Positions 43,556 to 52,158 of a stretch of 64,000 bases of DNA are shown one piece after another. The notes beneath the pieces are model-generated. The model was given only the letters and a program-made list of their open reading frames with translations, did no database searches and had not been told where the DNA came from. Location of the stretch: the NCBI GenBank assembly GCA_910586995.1, contig CAJUKZ010000006.1, positions 1 to 64,000 on the forward strand. Reading direction: 5' to 3'. The stretch comes from an uncultured Muribaculaceae bacterium. GTDB taxonomy: Bacteria > Bacteroidota > Bacteroidia > Bacteroidales > Muribaculaceae. Every line of letters starts with the position of its first letter. Position 1 is the stretch's first letter. A program made the position numbers and the translations under genes.

Positions 43556-45097
43556 ATGCCATACATAATCTATATCGCGATAGCTTTGGTGGCTGCGGCA
43601 GTAGGCGCACTTGTGATGCGCATGGTGCAGAAATCAATGGCCGGATCGCAGGCTAAGCTAATTTTGGACAATGCGCAGCGTGAGGCTGAAGATCTTCGCA
43701 AGAGTAAGGCTCTCGAAGGCCGTGAGGAAGCTTTAAGGATCACAACCGAAGCCGAGAAGCAGGCAAACCAGCGTTTGTCGAAAGTTCAATCAGTAGAGGC
43801 CAAACTGAAAAACCGTGAGTTGCAGTTGAACCAGCAGCAGAGCGAGAACCAGAGGACTCATAACGAACTTGAGCAGACCAGAGCCAATCTCGAAGCTCAG
43901 TTTGCAGTAGTCGAGAAGAAGAAAGCGGAAGTCGAGAAGCTTCAGCGCACGGCTCAGGATACTCTCGAGCACATCTCCGGCATGTCTTCCGAGGAAGCTA
44001 AGGAGAAACTGATAGAGAGTCTAAAGGACGAAGCCAAGACAGCAGCAGCCTCATACGTGAATGAAATCATGGACGAGGCCAAGATGACAGCCAACAAGGA
44101 AGCAAAGCGCATTGTGGTGCAGAGCATCCAGCGCGTGGCTACAGAGACTGCTATAGAGAATTCAGTGACAGTTTTCCATATTGATTCGGATGAAATCAAG
44201 GGTCGCATCATTGGTCGTGAAGGCCGCAATATACGTGCTCTTGAGGCTGCAACCGGAATCGAAATCATAGTGGACGATACTCCCGAAGCCATTGTGCTTT
44301 CAGGTTTTGATCCTGTGCGTCGCGAGATCGCCCGTCTGGCTCTGCATCAGCTCGTGGCCGACGGCCGCATACACCCGGCCCGTATCGAGGAAGTTGTGGC
44401 CAAGGTGCGCAAGCAGATTGAGGAGGAAATCATTGAGACCGGAAAACGCACAGCCATCGACCTCGGTATACATGGCTTGCATCCTGATCTCATCAGAATG
44501 GTCGGAAAGATGAAATACCGTTCCAGCTACGGTCAGAATCTACTGCAGCATTCGCGCGAGACAGCAAATCTGTGTGCCATAATGGCATCGGAACTTGGTC
44601 TCAATCCAAAGAAGGCCCGCAGGGCGGGACTCTTGCACGACATAGGCAAAGTACCTGACGAAGAACCGGAACTCCCGCACGCATTGCTGGGTATGAAGCT
44701 TGCTGAGAAATATAAGGAAAAACCTGAGATCTGCAATGCCATAGGTGCGCACCACGACGAGATCGAGCAGACATCCCTGCTTGCTCCTATCGTACAGGTC
44801 TGCGATGCCATATCCGGTGCGCGTCCCGGTGCACGCCGCGAGATCGTGGAGGCTTACATCAAGAGGCTTAACGACCTGGAGCAGTTGGCAATGTCATATC
44901 CGGGCGTGATAAAGACCTACGCCATACAGGCTGGACGTGAACTGCGTGTTATCGTTGGTGCTGAGAAGATCGACGATGCCGAGACAGAAAAGCTGTCGGC
45001 TGAGATTGCAAAGCGCATCCAGGACGAGATGACATATCCGGGTCAGGTGAAGATCACAGTGATCAGGGAGACACGTTCGGTAAGTTTCGCCAAGTAA
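43556..45097 (+). CDS. rny: Ribonuclease Y
   Basis: A 513-residue endoribonuclease: N-terminal TM (about 3-20), long coiled coil to about 200, KH domain (HIDSDEIKGRIIGREGRNIR) and HD domain (RAGLLHDIGKVPDEE with the HD pair, AIGAHHDEIEQ). RNase Y cleaves mRNA internally at the inner membrane and starts turnover. Full length. Confidence 0.97.
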   Translation: MPYIIYIAIALVAAAVGALVMRMVQKSMAGSQAKLILDNAQREAEDLRKSKALEGREEALRITTEAEKQANQRLSKVQSVEAKLKNRELQLNQQQSENQRTHNELEQTRANLEAQFAVVEKKKAEVEKLQRTAQDTLEHISGMSSEEAKEKLIESLKDEAKTAAASYVNEIMDEAKMTANKEAKRIVVQSIQRVATETAIENSVTVFHIDSDEIKGRIIGREGRNIRALEAATGIEIIVDDTPEAIVLSGFDPVRREIARLALHQLVADGRIHPARIEEVVAKVRKQIEEEIIETGKRTAIDLGIHGLHPDLIRMVGKMKYRSSYGQNLLQHSRETANLCAIMASELGLNPKKARRAGLLHDIGKVPDEEPELPHALLGMKLAEKYKEKPEICNAIGAHHDEIEQTSLLAPIVQVCDAISGARPGARREIVEAYIKRLNDLEQLAMSYPGVIKTYAIQAGRELRVIVGAEKIDDAETEKLSAEIAKRIQDEMTYPGQVKITVIRETRSVSFAK

Positions 45098-45109
45098 ACG
45101 ATCTTTTAT

Positions 45110-46435
45110 ATGGCAGACAAAAATTGCAACAAATGCCCCAGAGGCAAATTGCATTGCACCAATTGGCTTGCCGACATCCCCGGCGGTTTCGCCGACTTCG
45201 ACATAGTGGAGGTACAGTTCAAGAATACCCGCAAGGGATTCTATCGTAATTCCACCAATCTACCGCTTGAAATCGGCGATATGGTAGCCGTGGAGGCATC
45301 TCCCGGACATGATATCGGCTGTGTGACAATGACCGGTGAGCTTGTCAAGCTTCAGATGAAGAAAGCCAACGTGCGTCAGGGTACTGAAATCAAGCGTGTG
45401 TTCCGCAAAGCCAGGCAGTCCGATATTGAAAAATATGAGGAAGCCAAGGCGCGCGAGAATGACACGATGATCCGTGCCAGAAAGATCGCCGAATCGCTGA
45501 AGCTGAACATGAAGATCGGCGATGTGGAATATCAGGGCGACGGTAATAAAGCCATATTCTATTATATTGCCGACGAGCGTGTCGATTTCCGCCAGCTTAT
45601 TAAGGTGCTCGCCGAGACTTTCAAGATCCGCATCGAGATGAAGCAGATCGGTGCGCGCCAGGAAGCGGGCCGTATCGGAGGAATCGGTCCATGCGGGCGT
45701 CCGCTGTGCTGCTCGTCTTGGATGACAAACTTTGTGTCTGTAGCAACTTCAGCGGCAAGATTCCAGGATATATCGCTTAATCCGCAGAAACTTGCCGGAC
45801 AGTGTGCCAAGCTCAAATGCTGTCTCAATTTCGAGGCGGACACTTACGTTGAGGCATCCAAGCGTATGCCTTCGAAGGAGACGCGGCTTGAGACTGCTGA
45901 TGCGACATACTATCACTTCAAGACTGATATATTCAAGAGGCAGATCACGTATTCTACTGATAAATCCATTGCCGCCAATCTGGTGACAATAGATGCAGCC
46001 CGCGCTTTTGAGGTTATAAACATGAACAAGGCAGGGGAAAAACCCTTGACTCTTGCTTCTGAAAACACCGACAAGTCGCCTGAGCGCAAGCCGCTTGGAG
46101 ACATTCTCGGCGATAATGACCTTACGCGCTTCGATAAAAAGAAGAAAAAGAGAAAGCCCAAGAAGCCGGGACAGCCGCAGGCGGCTGCCGGTGCTGAAAA
46201 GGCAGAAAGACCTCGCGAAAACTCCGAGCAGGAGAATGCAGAACACCAGAAGAAGCAACCGGGAACAAAGGACCGGCGCAACAACAGAGGCCGAAAGGAG
46301 AGATCTCCCAAAGAAGAAAGACGCAGCGATGAGCCTCGCCAGCAGATGGCAAAGCCGAAGCCCGACCGTCAGGAGAGATCACAGCGTCAGCCGAACGACC
46401 GCTATTCTAAACCTGCAAAAGGCGATGAGGCATAG
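45110..46435 (+). CDS. PSP1 domain protein (RicT/YaaT-like) with basic tail
   Basis: A 441-residue protein with a PSP1 domain at about 90-290. It has Cys motifs CNKCPRGKLHC at the N-terminus and GPCGRPLCCSSW plus LKCCLNFEAD further on, positions that bind an Fe-S cluster in RicT-type complexes affecting RNA processing. The last about 110 residues are a low-complexity Lys/Arg/Glu/Pro tail that probably binds nucleic acid. It lies 12 bases after rny, in keeping with an RNase Y partner role, and its end overlaps gldH by 11 bases. Confidence 0.87.
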   Translation: MADKNCNKCPRGKLHCTNWLADIPGGFADFDIVEVQFKNTRKGFYRNSTNLPLEIGDMVAVEASPGHDIGCVTMTGELVKLQMKKANVRQGTEIKRVFRKARQSDIEKYEEAKARENDTMIRARKIAESLKLNMKIGDVEYQGDGNKAIFYYIADERVDFRQLIKVLAETFKIRIEMKQIGARQEAGRIGGIGPCGRPLCCSSWMTNFVSVATSAARFQDISLNPQKLAGQCAKLKCCLNFEADTYVEASKRMPSKETRLETADATYYHFKTDIFKRQITYSTDKSIAANLVTIDAARAFEVINMNKAGEKPLTLASENTDKSPERKPLGDILGDNDLTRFDKKKKKRKPKKPGQPQAAAGAEKAERPRENSEQENAEHQKKQPGTKDRRNNRGRKERSPKEERRSDEPRQQMAKPKPDRQERSQRQPNDRYSKPAKGDEA

Positions 46436-46922
46436 TCTATTAGCTATCGTAGCATCAATAATATTGTGTCTGGGAGCATGTGCCCCCGGACACAATAATT
46501 ATAGCAGCTTCGAGACCATACCTTCTTACGGTTGGCCTTATTCGGATACACTGTCGTTCTTGCCCCGCCTCGACGACTCTGTAGCACGCGGCACATTGGC
46601 CCTTACGGTTCGTCATTCAGCCAATTATCCATATGCTAATCTTTGGGTGGAAGTAAGTACTCCCGGCGATTCCGTGCTGGGTGTGCCCGCGCGTACCGAT
46701 ACGGTGAACATGCGTCTGTGTGATAGAAACGGACGCTGGCTTGGCCGCGGACTCGGTGTCAGCTTTCAGATGTCGGATACTTTGGATGGTGTCTATGTGC
46801 TTGCCGATAGTGTGCCGCTACATGTAAGACACGTGATGAGGGTCGATACTCTTCCAGATATTGAACAGGTGGGTGTGATTTTCATACCGTCGATGTCCGG
46901 AAAATCTTCTGAATTGTTATGA
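46425..46922 (+). CDS. gldH: Gliding-motility-type lipoprotein GldH
   Basis: A 165-residue lipoprotein with lipobox LGAC (Cys at about residue 19) and the GldH pattern of short beta blocks (SYGWPYSDTLSFLPRLDDS, HSANYPYANLWVEVSTPGDS). GldH is needed for gliding/type IX secretion in flavobacteria, but in non-gliding Bacteroidales it is retained with unknown role. The start overlaps the PSP1 gene by 11 bases in another frame; a longer reading frame exists upstream but lies inside that gene. Confidence 0.8.
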   Translation: MRHSLLAIVASIILCLGACAPGHNNYSSFETIPSYGWPYSDTLSFLPRLDDSVARGTLALTVRHSANYPYANLWVEVSTPGDSVLGVPARTDTVNMRLCDRNGRWLGRGLGVSFQMSDTLDGVYVLADSVPLHVRHVMRVDTLPDIEQVGVIFIPSMSGKSSELL

Positions 46923-46965
46923 TATAAGTGAAACTATATCTTACTTATACGTACTTCTTTTTTTT

Positions 46966-48147
46966 ATGATGAATAACGAGAATCTTATATTGCTTGATGC
47001 AGCGGAAGCCGCACGAAGGCTCTCGAAAGTGCGTGCGTGCATGTCTGCCGATGGCATCGGTTCTGCCCTGATACGCGATTTTGCGAATATTTATTATCTG
47101 ACCGGTCGCGTCTTCGACGGCTACGTCTGCATTGATATGGAGCGTGAGCCGAAGTATTTCGTGCGCCGCCCCATGCATCTTTGCGGAGAGAATGTGGTAA
47201 GCATCTCAAAGCCGGAGAACATGGCAGAGCATATCATCACAGATGATGCTTTTGCCCTTGAACTCGATACTTTGAGTTATTCTGCCGTGCAGCGCTTGTG
47301 CCGAGCTTTCGGTATCGTTAGTGCCCGCAATGTGAGCGGTGCGCTGCGCAGGGCACGCTCAGTAAAGACTCCCGAGGAAGTGGCGACGATGAGGGAGGAC
47401 GGCGTAAAACACGTGCATGTATATAGTCTCGTACCCAAACTCTATCGCGATGGAATGACTGATGTTGAACTTCAGGTTGAGATCGAGCGTGTCTCGCGTC
47501 TCGAAGGCGGACTTGGTCAATTCCGCATAGCCGGTGACTCGATGGAGCTGTTTATGGGTAATGTCCTCGCGGGAGAGAATGCCGATGCACCTTCTCCCTA
47601 TGATTTTGCGATGGGTGGAGCAGGAGCGGATCCGTCGCTTCCGGTAGGTGCTGATGGCACTGTGATCCGTCCGGGAATGAGTGTCATGGTGGATATGAAC
47701 GGCAACTTCAACGGATACATGACCGACATGACACGTACTTTCGCTCTTGGCAGTCTTCCGCAGAAAGCCCTGGATGCCCATCAGGCTTCTATCGATATCT
47801 GCCGTGTCTTGGAGAAAATGGCTGCCCCGGGTGTTGAGGCAAAAGTTTTGTACGAGGAAGCACATCGTATAGCCGTGGAAAGAGGACTGGAACAATACTT
47901 TATGGGACACAGGCAGCATGCAGGCTTTATAGGTCATGGCGTAGGCATACAGGTGAATGAATTGCCGGTGATATCGCCGCGTTCCCGCGACATACTTCAG
48001 GAGGGCAATGTGATCGCCCTCGAACCTAAGTTTGTGATTCCCGGTACAGGTGCTGTCGGAATCGAGAATACCTATGTGCTTACTGCCGGAGAGGGCCTGA
48101 AATCACTGACCAATGCGCCGGAACAGATAATATACTTTGCTGAGTAG
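46966..48147 (+). CDS. M24-family metallopeptidase (Xaa-Pro aminopeptidase-like)
   Basis: A 393-residue pita-bread protein: N-terminal creatinase-like domain (about 1-120) and catalytic domain. Metal ligands are visible in order: MVDMNGNF (Asp), YMTDMTRTFA (Asp), GFIGHGVGIQ (His), VIALEPKF (Glu) and VGIENTYV (Glu). Probably a cytoplasmic dipeptidase or aminopeptidase on Xaa-Pro bonds. The Met pair at the start leaves the exact N-terminus open by one residue. Confidence 0.9.
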   Translation: MMNNENLILLDAAEAARRLSKVRACMSADGIGSALIRDFANIYYLTGRVFDGYVCIDMEREPKYFVRRPMHLCGENVVSISKPENMAEHIITDDAFALELDTLSYSAVQRLCRAFGIVSARNVSGALRRARSVKTPEEVATMREDGVKHVHVYSLVPKLYRDGMTDVELQVEIERVSRLEGGLGQFRIAGDSMELFMGNVLAGENADAPSPYDFAMGGAGADPSLPVGADGTVIRPGMSVMVDMNGNFNGYMTDMTRTFALGSLPQKALDAHQASIDICRVLEKMAAPGVEAKVLYEEAHRIAVERGLEQYFMGHRQHAGFIGHGVGIQVNELPVISPRSRDILQEGNVIALEPKFVIPGTGAVGIENTYVLTAGEGLKSLTNAPEQIIYFAE

Positions 48148-48153
48148 AAGCTA

Positions 48154-49650
48154 ATGATTGAACAGCAGAAATCCAATTTGTCCGGATTGATAGACAGGCG
48201 AATCTTTCATCTGGTCGGAGAGACAGCGGACAGTCTTTCACGGGAGTGCTATGTCGTGGGCGGTTATGTGCGTGATCTGATAATCGGCAGGCACAGCAAG
48301 GATATCGACTTTGTGACAGTCGGTGCCGGAATTTCTGTGGCAGAGGCTGTGGCCTCGCGTCTTGGCAAGGGTACTCACATATCTGTATTCCGCAACTTCG
48401 GCACTGCGCAGGTAAAACACAGGGATCTGGAACTTGAGTTTGTGGGTGCGCGCAGGGAGAGTTATGATCGCGGATCTCGCAAGCCTGTCGTAGAGGATGG
48501 ATCGCTCGATGACGATCTGGCCCGTCGCGATTTCACAATAAATGCAATGGCTATATGTGTGAATAAATCGCGTTTTGGCGAGCTTGTCGACCGTTATGAT
48601 GGACTTGGAGACATACGCCGCCGTATAATACGCACTCCTCTCGATCCTGATATTACTTTCTCCGATGATCCGTTGAGGATGATGAGGGCAATACGTTTTG
48701 CCACACAGCTTGATTTCAACATATTGCCGGAAACTCTCGATGCAATAGCCAGAAACGCTGACCGTATTGGTATAATATCACGTGAACGCATAGCCGATGA
48801 GCTCAACAAGATAATGGCTTCTCCCAAGCCTTCGATCGGCTGGGAACTGCTCAACCGTACAGGGCTGCTTGACCTGATATTTCCGCGTCTGGCAGCATTG
48901 AGGGGCATAGACCGAAAGGGTACACGCGGTCACAAGGACAATTTCTATCATACACTCTCGGTGCTCGACAATGTGGCTGCGGTAAGTGATAACCTGTGGC
49001 TGCGATGGGCTGCTTTGCTCCATGACATCGGTAAGCCTGTGGTGAAGCATTATGACGAGCGGCTTGGGTGGACTTTCCACAATCATGATTTTGTGGGGTC
49101 AAAGATGATTCCTGAGATATTCCGCTCGCTGCGTCTGCCTCTGAATGAGAAGATGAAGTATGTCAGAAAGCTTGTGGAACTGCACATGCGCCCTATAGCC
49201 CTTGTGGAAGATATAGTGACAGACAGTGCGGTGAGGCGTCTGGCCAACTATGCGGAGGATGATCTGGCGGATCTTATGATACTTGCCCGTGCCGATATAA
49301 CTTCGCGCAATGAGGAGAAGAAGGCCCGTTTCCTCCGAAATTTCGACATAGTGGAGGAGAAATTCCGCGACATAAGTGCCAAGGACAGGGAGAGAAACCG
49401 CAAGGCTATCATACGAGGCGACGAGATAATGCATATCTTCGGCCTGCCGCAAGGTCCGCAGGTCGGCATCCTCACGAAGCGGTTACTTCAGGCGCAGCGC
49501 GACGACGAGATACGGCCTACCAGGCAGGATGCTCTCGACTTTATTTATGCAGTGGCTGCCGAACAGGGGCTTTCGCCGGTGAATGAGCCTTTTGATATAT
49601 CTGATCCGGCAGATACTCCGGAGGATAGCCAGGTAGAACTTAATCAATGA
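48154..49650 (+). CDS. CCA tRNA nucleotidyltransferase/poly(A) polymerase with HD domain
   Basis: A 498-residue class II nucleotidyltransferase. The N-terminal YVVGGYVRDLIIGRHSKDID carries the G-G-x-V-R-D and DxD metal residues; RRDFTINAMAI and the RFA block follow. A C-terminal HD domain is present (WAALLHDIGKPVVKHYD, HDFVGSKMIPEIF). It adds CCA to tRNA or A-tails to RNA; the HD part suggests the CCA type with phosphohydrolase. It lies six bases after the peptidase gene. Confidence 0.92.
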   Translation: MIEQQKSNLSGLIDRRIFHLVGETADSLSRECYVVGGYVRDLIIGRHSKDIDFVTVGAGISVAEAVASRLGKGTHISVFRNFGTAQVKHRDLELEFVGARRESYDRGSRKPVVEDGSLDDDLARRDFTINAMAICVNKSRFGELVDRYDGLGDIRRRIIRTPLDPDITFSDDPLRMMRAIRFATQLDFNILPETLDAIARNADRIGIISRERIADELNKIMASPKPSIGWELLNRTGLLDLIFPRLAALRGIDRKGTRGHKDNFYHTLSVLDNVAAVSDNLWLRWAALLHDIGKPVVKHYDERLGWTFHNHDFVGSKMIPEIFRSLRLPLNEKMKYVRKLVELHMRPIALVEDIVTDSAVRRLANYAEDDLADLMILARADITSRNEEKKARFLRNFDIVEEKFRDISAKDRERNRKAIIRGDEIMHIFGLPQGPQVGILTKRLLQAQRDDEIRPTRQDALDFIYAVAAEQGLSPVNEPFDISDPADTPEDSQVELNQ

Positions 49651-49657
49651 AATTAAT

Positions 49658-49990
49658 ATGTATTACGTTAGCAAGCGTATCGAAATATCTGCAGCGCATC
49701 GTCTCGAACTTTCATACCCGAGTAAATGCACGCAGTTGCACGGACATAACTGGATTGTGACAGTGCATTGCCGTGCGGCTGAGTTGAATGCCGACGGTAT
49801 GGTGACTGATTTTTCACTTATTAAACAAGCAGTAGCCGAGACCCTTGACCATCGTTGCCTGAATGATGTATTGCCCTTTAATCCCACTGCTGAGAATATT
49901 GCCAGGCATATATGTTCGATAGTCCCGAACTGCTATAGGGTGGATGTAGCTGAGAGTGAGGGCAACACTGCGTCTTATGTAGAGGAATAG
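49658..49990 (+). CDS. queD: 6-carboxytetrahydropterin synthase QueD
   Basis: A 110-residue T-fold enzyme, the second step to queuosine and 7-deazaguanine products. Zn-binding His are in SAAHRLE and LHGHNW; the catalytic Cys is in KCTQLHGHN; the C-terminal acidic VAESEGNTASY is the substrate Glu region. Forms a unit with queE. Confidence 0.95.
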   Translation: MYYVSKRIEISAAHRLELSYPSKCTQLHGHNWIVTVHCRAAELNADGMVTDFSLIKQAVAETLDHRCLNDVLPFNPTAENIARHICSIVPNCYRVDVAESEGNTASYVEE

Positions 49991-49999
49991 TTGTGCATT

Positions 50000-50575
50000 A
50001 TGAACGGAATTGAATGCTGTGACGCATACCGCGTCAATGAAATATTTTATTCGCTGCAGGGCGAAGGTTTTTATACAGGTACGGCTGCTGTATTCCTCCG
50101 CTTCTCAGGATGTAACCGCAGATGCAGTTTTTGTGATACGGACCATTCAGAGTCACATGAGATGTCGTTGGCGGACATAATCCAGTCCGTCACATCTTAT
50201 CCGGCCAGGCATATAGTGGTGACTGGTGGTGAGCCTTCCTTGCAGCTCGACGATAAACTTGTGGATGCGCTTCACGCTGCTGGTTTCTATATCCAGGTGG
50301 AAACAAACGGCTCGTTGCCGCTTCCTGAGGATGTAGACTGGGTGACATGCTCACCCAAGACGCCTCCGTTGGATATTGAGCGCATTGATGAGTTAAAGCT
50401 TGTTCTTGACGGGGATATTGATCCGGATGCAGTGGCCGATGCATTGCCGATGGCGACGCATTATTTTCTGCAACCTTGCTCTTGCCTCAATACCGGTCAG
50501 GTTGTGGAATATATTCTCAAGCATCCTCTGTGGCGTCTGTCGCTTCAGACCCATAAATTGATAGACATACGGTAG
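50000..50575 (+). CDS. queE: 7-carboxy-7-deazaguanine synthase QueE (radical SAM)
   Basis: A 191-residue radical-SAM enzyme with the cluster motif CNRRCSFCDTDHS (CxxxCxxC) and the VVTGGEPSLQ SAM-binding block. It converts 6-carboxytetrahydropterin to 7-carboxy-7-deazaguanine. The ATG at 50000 is nine bases after the queD stop; an upstream TTG at 49991 is less likely. The product may feed tRNA queuosine or DNA 7-deazaguanine modification; no dpd genes are seen here, so the tRNA route is favoured. Confidence 0.95.
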   Translation: MNGIECCDAYRVNEIFYSLQGEGFYTGTAAVFLRFSGCNRRCSFCDTDHSESHEMSLADIIQSVTSYPARHIVVTGGEPSLQLDDKLVDALHAAGFYIQVETNGSLPLPEDVDWVTCSPKTPPLDIERIDELKLVLDGDIDPDAVADALPMATHYFLQPCSCLNTGQVVEYILKHPLWRLSLQTHKLIDIR

Positions 50576-50638
50576 TTGCTGTTGTCCGGGCGCGGAAATG
50601 TAAATCTCAAATCCGGCTTTGGCTTCATCCAGTTATTG

Positions 50639-50656
50639 TAATTTTGCGTAACTTTG
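50639..50656 (+). promoter_or_regulatory. Two tandem -7 boxes before the glycosyltransferase
   Basis: TAATTTTG (50639-50646) and TAACTTTG (50649-50656) lie two bases apart, 23 bases before the ATG at 50680. Either can serve, giving two close start sites. Confidence 0.6.
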
Positions 50657-50679
50657 CGGAAGTTTATATTCAGTAAGAC

Positions 50680-51858
50680 ATGAATTTTTCGTTCGAGCCT
50701 ACTCCTGCGGCTATCATATCCATTGCAGCGGCAGTAATTTCTGTCGCCTACATCCTTATTTTCTATTGTGGACGGTTGCGTAGAGTGTCGCGTAAAGCCG
50801 CGTCTGACGATGCATCCGGTTTTATGGCTACTGAAGATCTTCCTGATGTATCAGTAGTGGTATATGCTTTCGACGATGCCGACTATCTCCGTCAGCTTCT
50901 CCCGCGACTTCTGTCGCAGGAATATCCTGCACCATTCGAGGTTATTGTGGTGAACGAAGGCCAGAGCGATGCCACGTCGGAGGTCGTGAATATGCTCGCT
51001 CTCAAGCATCATAATCTCTATCTTACATTCACGCCTGAAGGAGCGCGTAATCTGTCGCGGAAGAAATTGGCGCTCACGCTTGGCGTAAAAGCTGCCCGTC
51101 ATGAAGTGATAATAGCAGTTGATGCCGACACACGTATTGAGTCGGATCACTGGATGCACCGTATGGCCGGGCATTTTGCCAATCCGGAATGTGAAGTTGT
51201 GCTTGGTGCGAGCCGACGCGATGCTGACGACGATGATATGCGCGGGCGTAAGTTCAGGATATTCGATAGCACAGCCGACTCGGTATGCTGGATAGCAGCA
51301 GCATTGGGCCGTCGCCCATACCGCGGCACAAGTCACAATCTGGCCTATAGACGACGCCTGTTTTTCGATAACAAGGGCTTTTCGAGATCGTTGAACCTTC
51401 GTCTTGGAGACGATGATATATTTGTGAGCGAGATAGCGCGCGGATGCAATACCGAGGTGGAATTGTCTGCGGACTCATTGACTACTGTCCTTTGCGGCAA
51501 TCCGCGCAGGGCATATCGCGAGTTCCGTCAGCGTTCGATTTTCACCGGACGCTACGTGAGCAAGCGCAGCCGCCTGCTTGCAGGGAGCTGTTCTGTAGCC
51601 TTCTGGATATGGCTTGCAGCTTCCGTATCTGCTATAGCCTATGGTCTGCCATCATTGCTTCCTGCATGTGTTGTAGCAGTGTTGGCTTTTGCCTTGTGGA
51701 TTCCGGTAGTCCTGTCGTGGCGTCCTGTTCTGTCGGCCTTTGGCTACCGTCCTATGGGACTCGCGCTTTTATGGTACGTGATGACAAGGCCCTTCCATAC
51801 TTTTGCAGCCCGTCTGAGGGCTTCGAGCGGCAAGGTCCACAACTTTACCTGGGGGTAG
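50680..51858 (+). CDS. Membrane glycosyltransferase family 2
   Basis: A 392-residue GT2: N-terminal TM (about 8-30), GT-A domain (VSVVVYAFDDADYLRQLLPR, IIAVDADTRIESDHW with the DxD, GTSHNLAYRRRLFF, LRLGDDDIFVSEI) and C-terminal TM helices (about 300-350). Sugar donor and acceptor are unknown. Its 3' end overlaps a small convergent gene by 14 bases. Confidence 0.88.
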   Translation: MNFSFEPTPAAIISIAAAVISVAYILIFYCGRLRRVSRKAASDDASGFMATEDLPDVSVVVYAFDDADYLRQLLPRLLSQEYPAPFEVIVVNEGQSDATSEVVNMLALKHHNLYLTFTPEGARNLSRKKLALTLGVKAARHEVIIAVDADTRIESDHWMHRMAGHFANPECEVVLGASRRDADDDDMRGRKFRIFDSTADSVCWIAAALGRRPYRGTSHNLAYRRRLFFDNKGFSRSLNLRLGDDDIFVSEIARGCNTEVELSADSLTTVLCGNPRRAYREFRQRSIFTGRYVSKRSRLLAGSCSVAFWIWLAASVSAIAYGLPSLLPACVVAVLAFALWIPVVLSWRPVLSAFGYRPMGLALLWYVMTRPFHTFAARLRASSGKVHNFTWG

Positions 51859-52096
51859 TATATTTGCCGGCATACTGAAGTATTGTCGGACTTTCTATGT
51901 CTATACCGAATTCCTGTGCGCGTTGGAGTATGGCAGCGGCAAGTTTCGGCTTCAATTCATCAGGACAATAACGGAAATAAGCTTCTGCGGCGTGTACGTG
52001 AGCAGCGTCGGGCATCGGATACTCCCTGCGTTCCGGCAGTCCGAATACGTTGTCGGGCAGAGACTTCTTTTCTTTATACGATAATCTGTCGTTCAT
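51845..52096 (-). CDS. Small unknown protein (83 residues)
   Basis: A soluble protein with the core LPDNVFGLPERREYPMPD followed by a predicted helical tail (HVHAAEAYFRYCPDELKPKL). This pattern recurs in small phage- or Bacteroidales-associated proteins of unknown role (DUF6582-like; uncertain). The frame is open upstream to 52222, but the ATG at 52096 starts the well-formed domain and the upstream part overlaps metH. Convergent with the glycosyltransferase gene. Confidence 0.55.
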   Translation of the reverse strand: MNDRLSYKEKKSLPDNVFGLPERREYPMPDAAHVHAAEAYFRYCPDELKPKLAAAILQRAQEFGIDIESPTILQYAGKYTTPR

Positions 52097-52158
52097 GATC
52101 GTGTTCCATATTGTATTATATGTAATTAACCGACATGGACGGTCGATGGTTCTCCCGG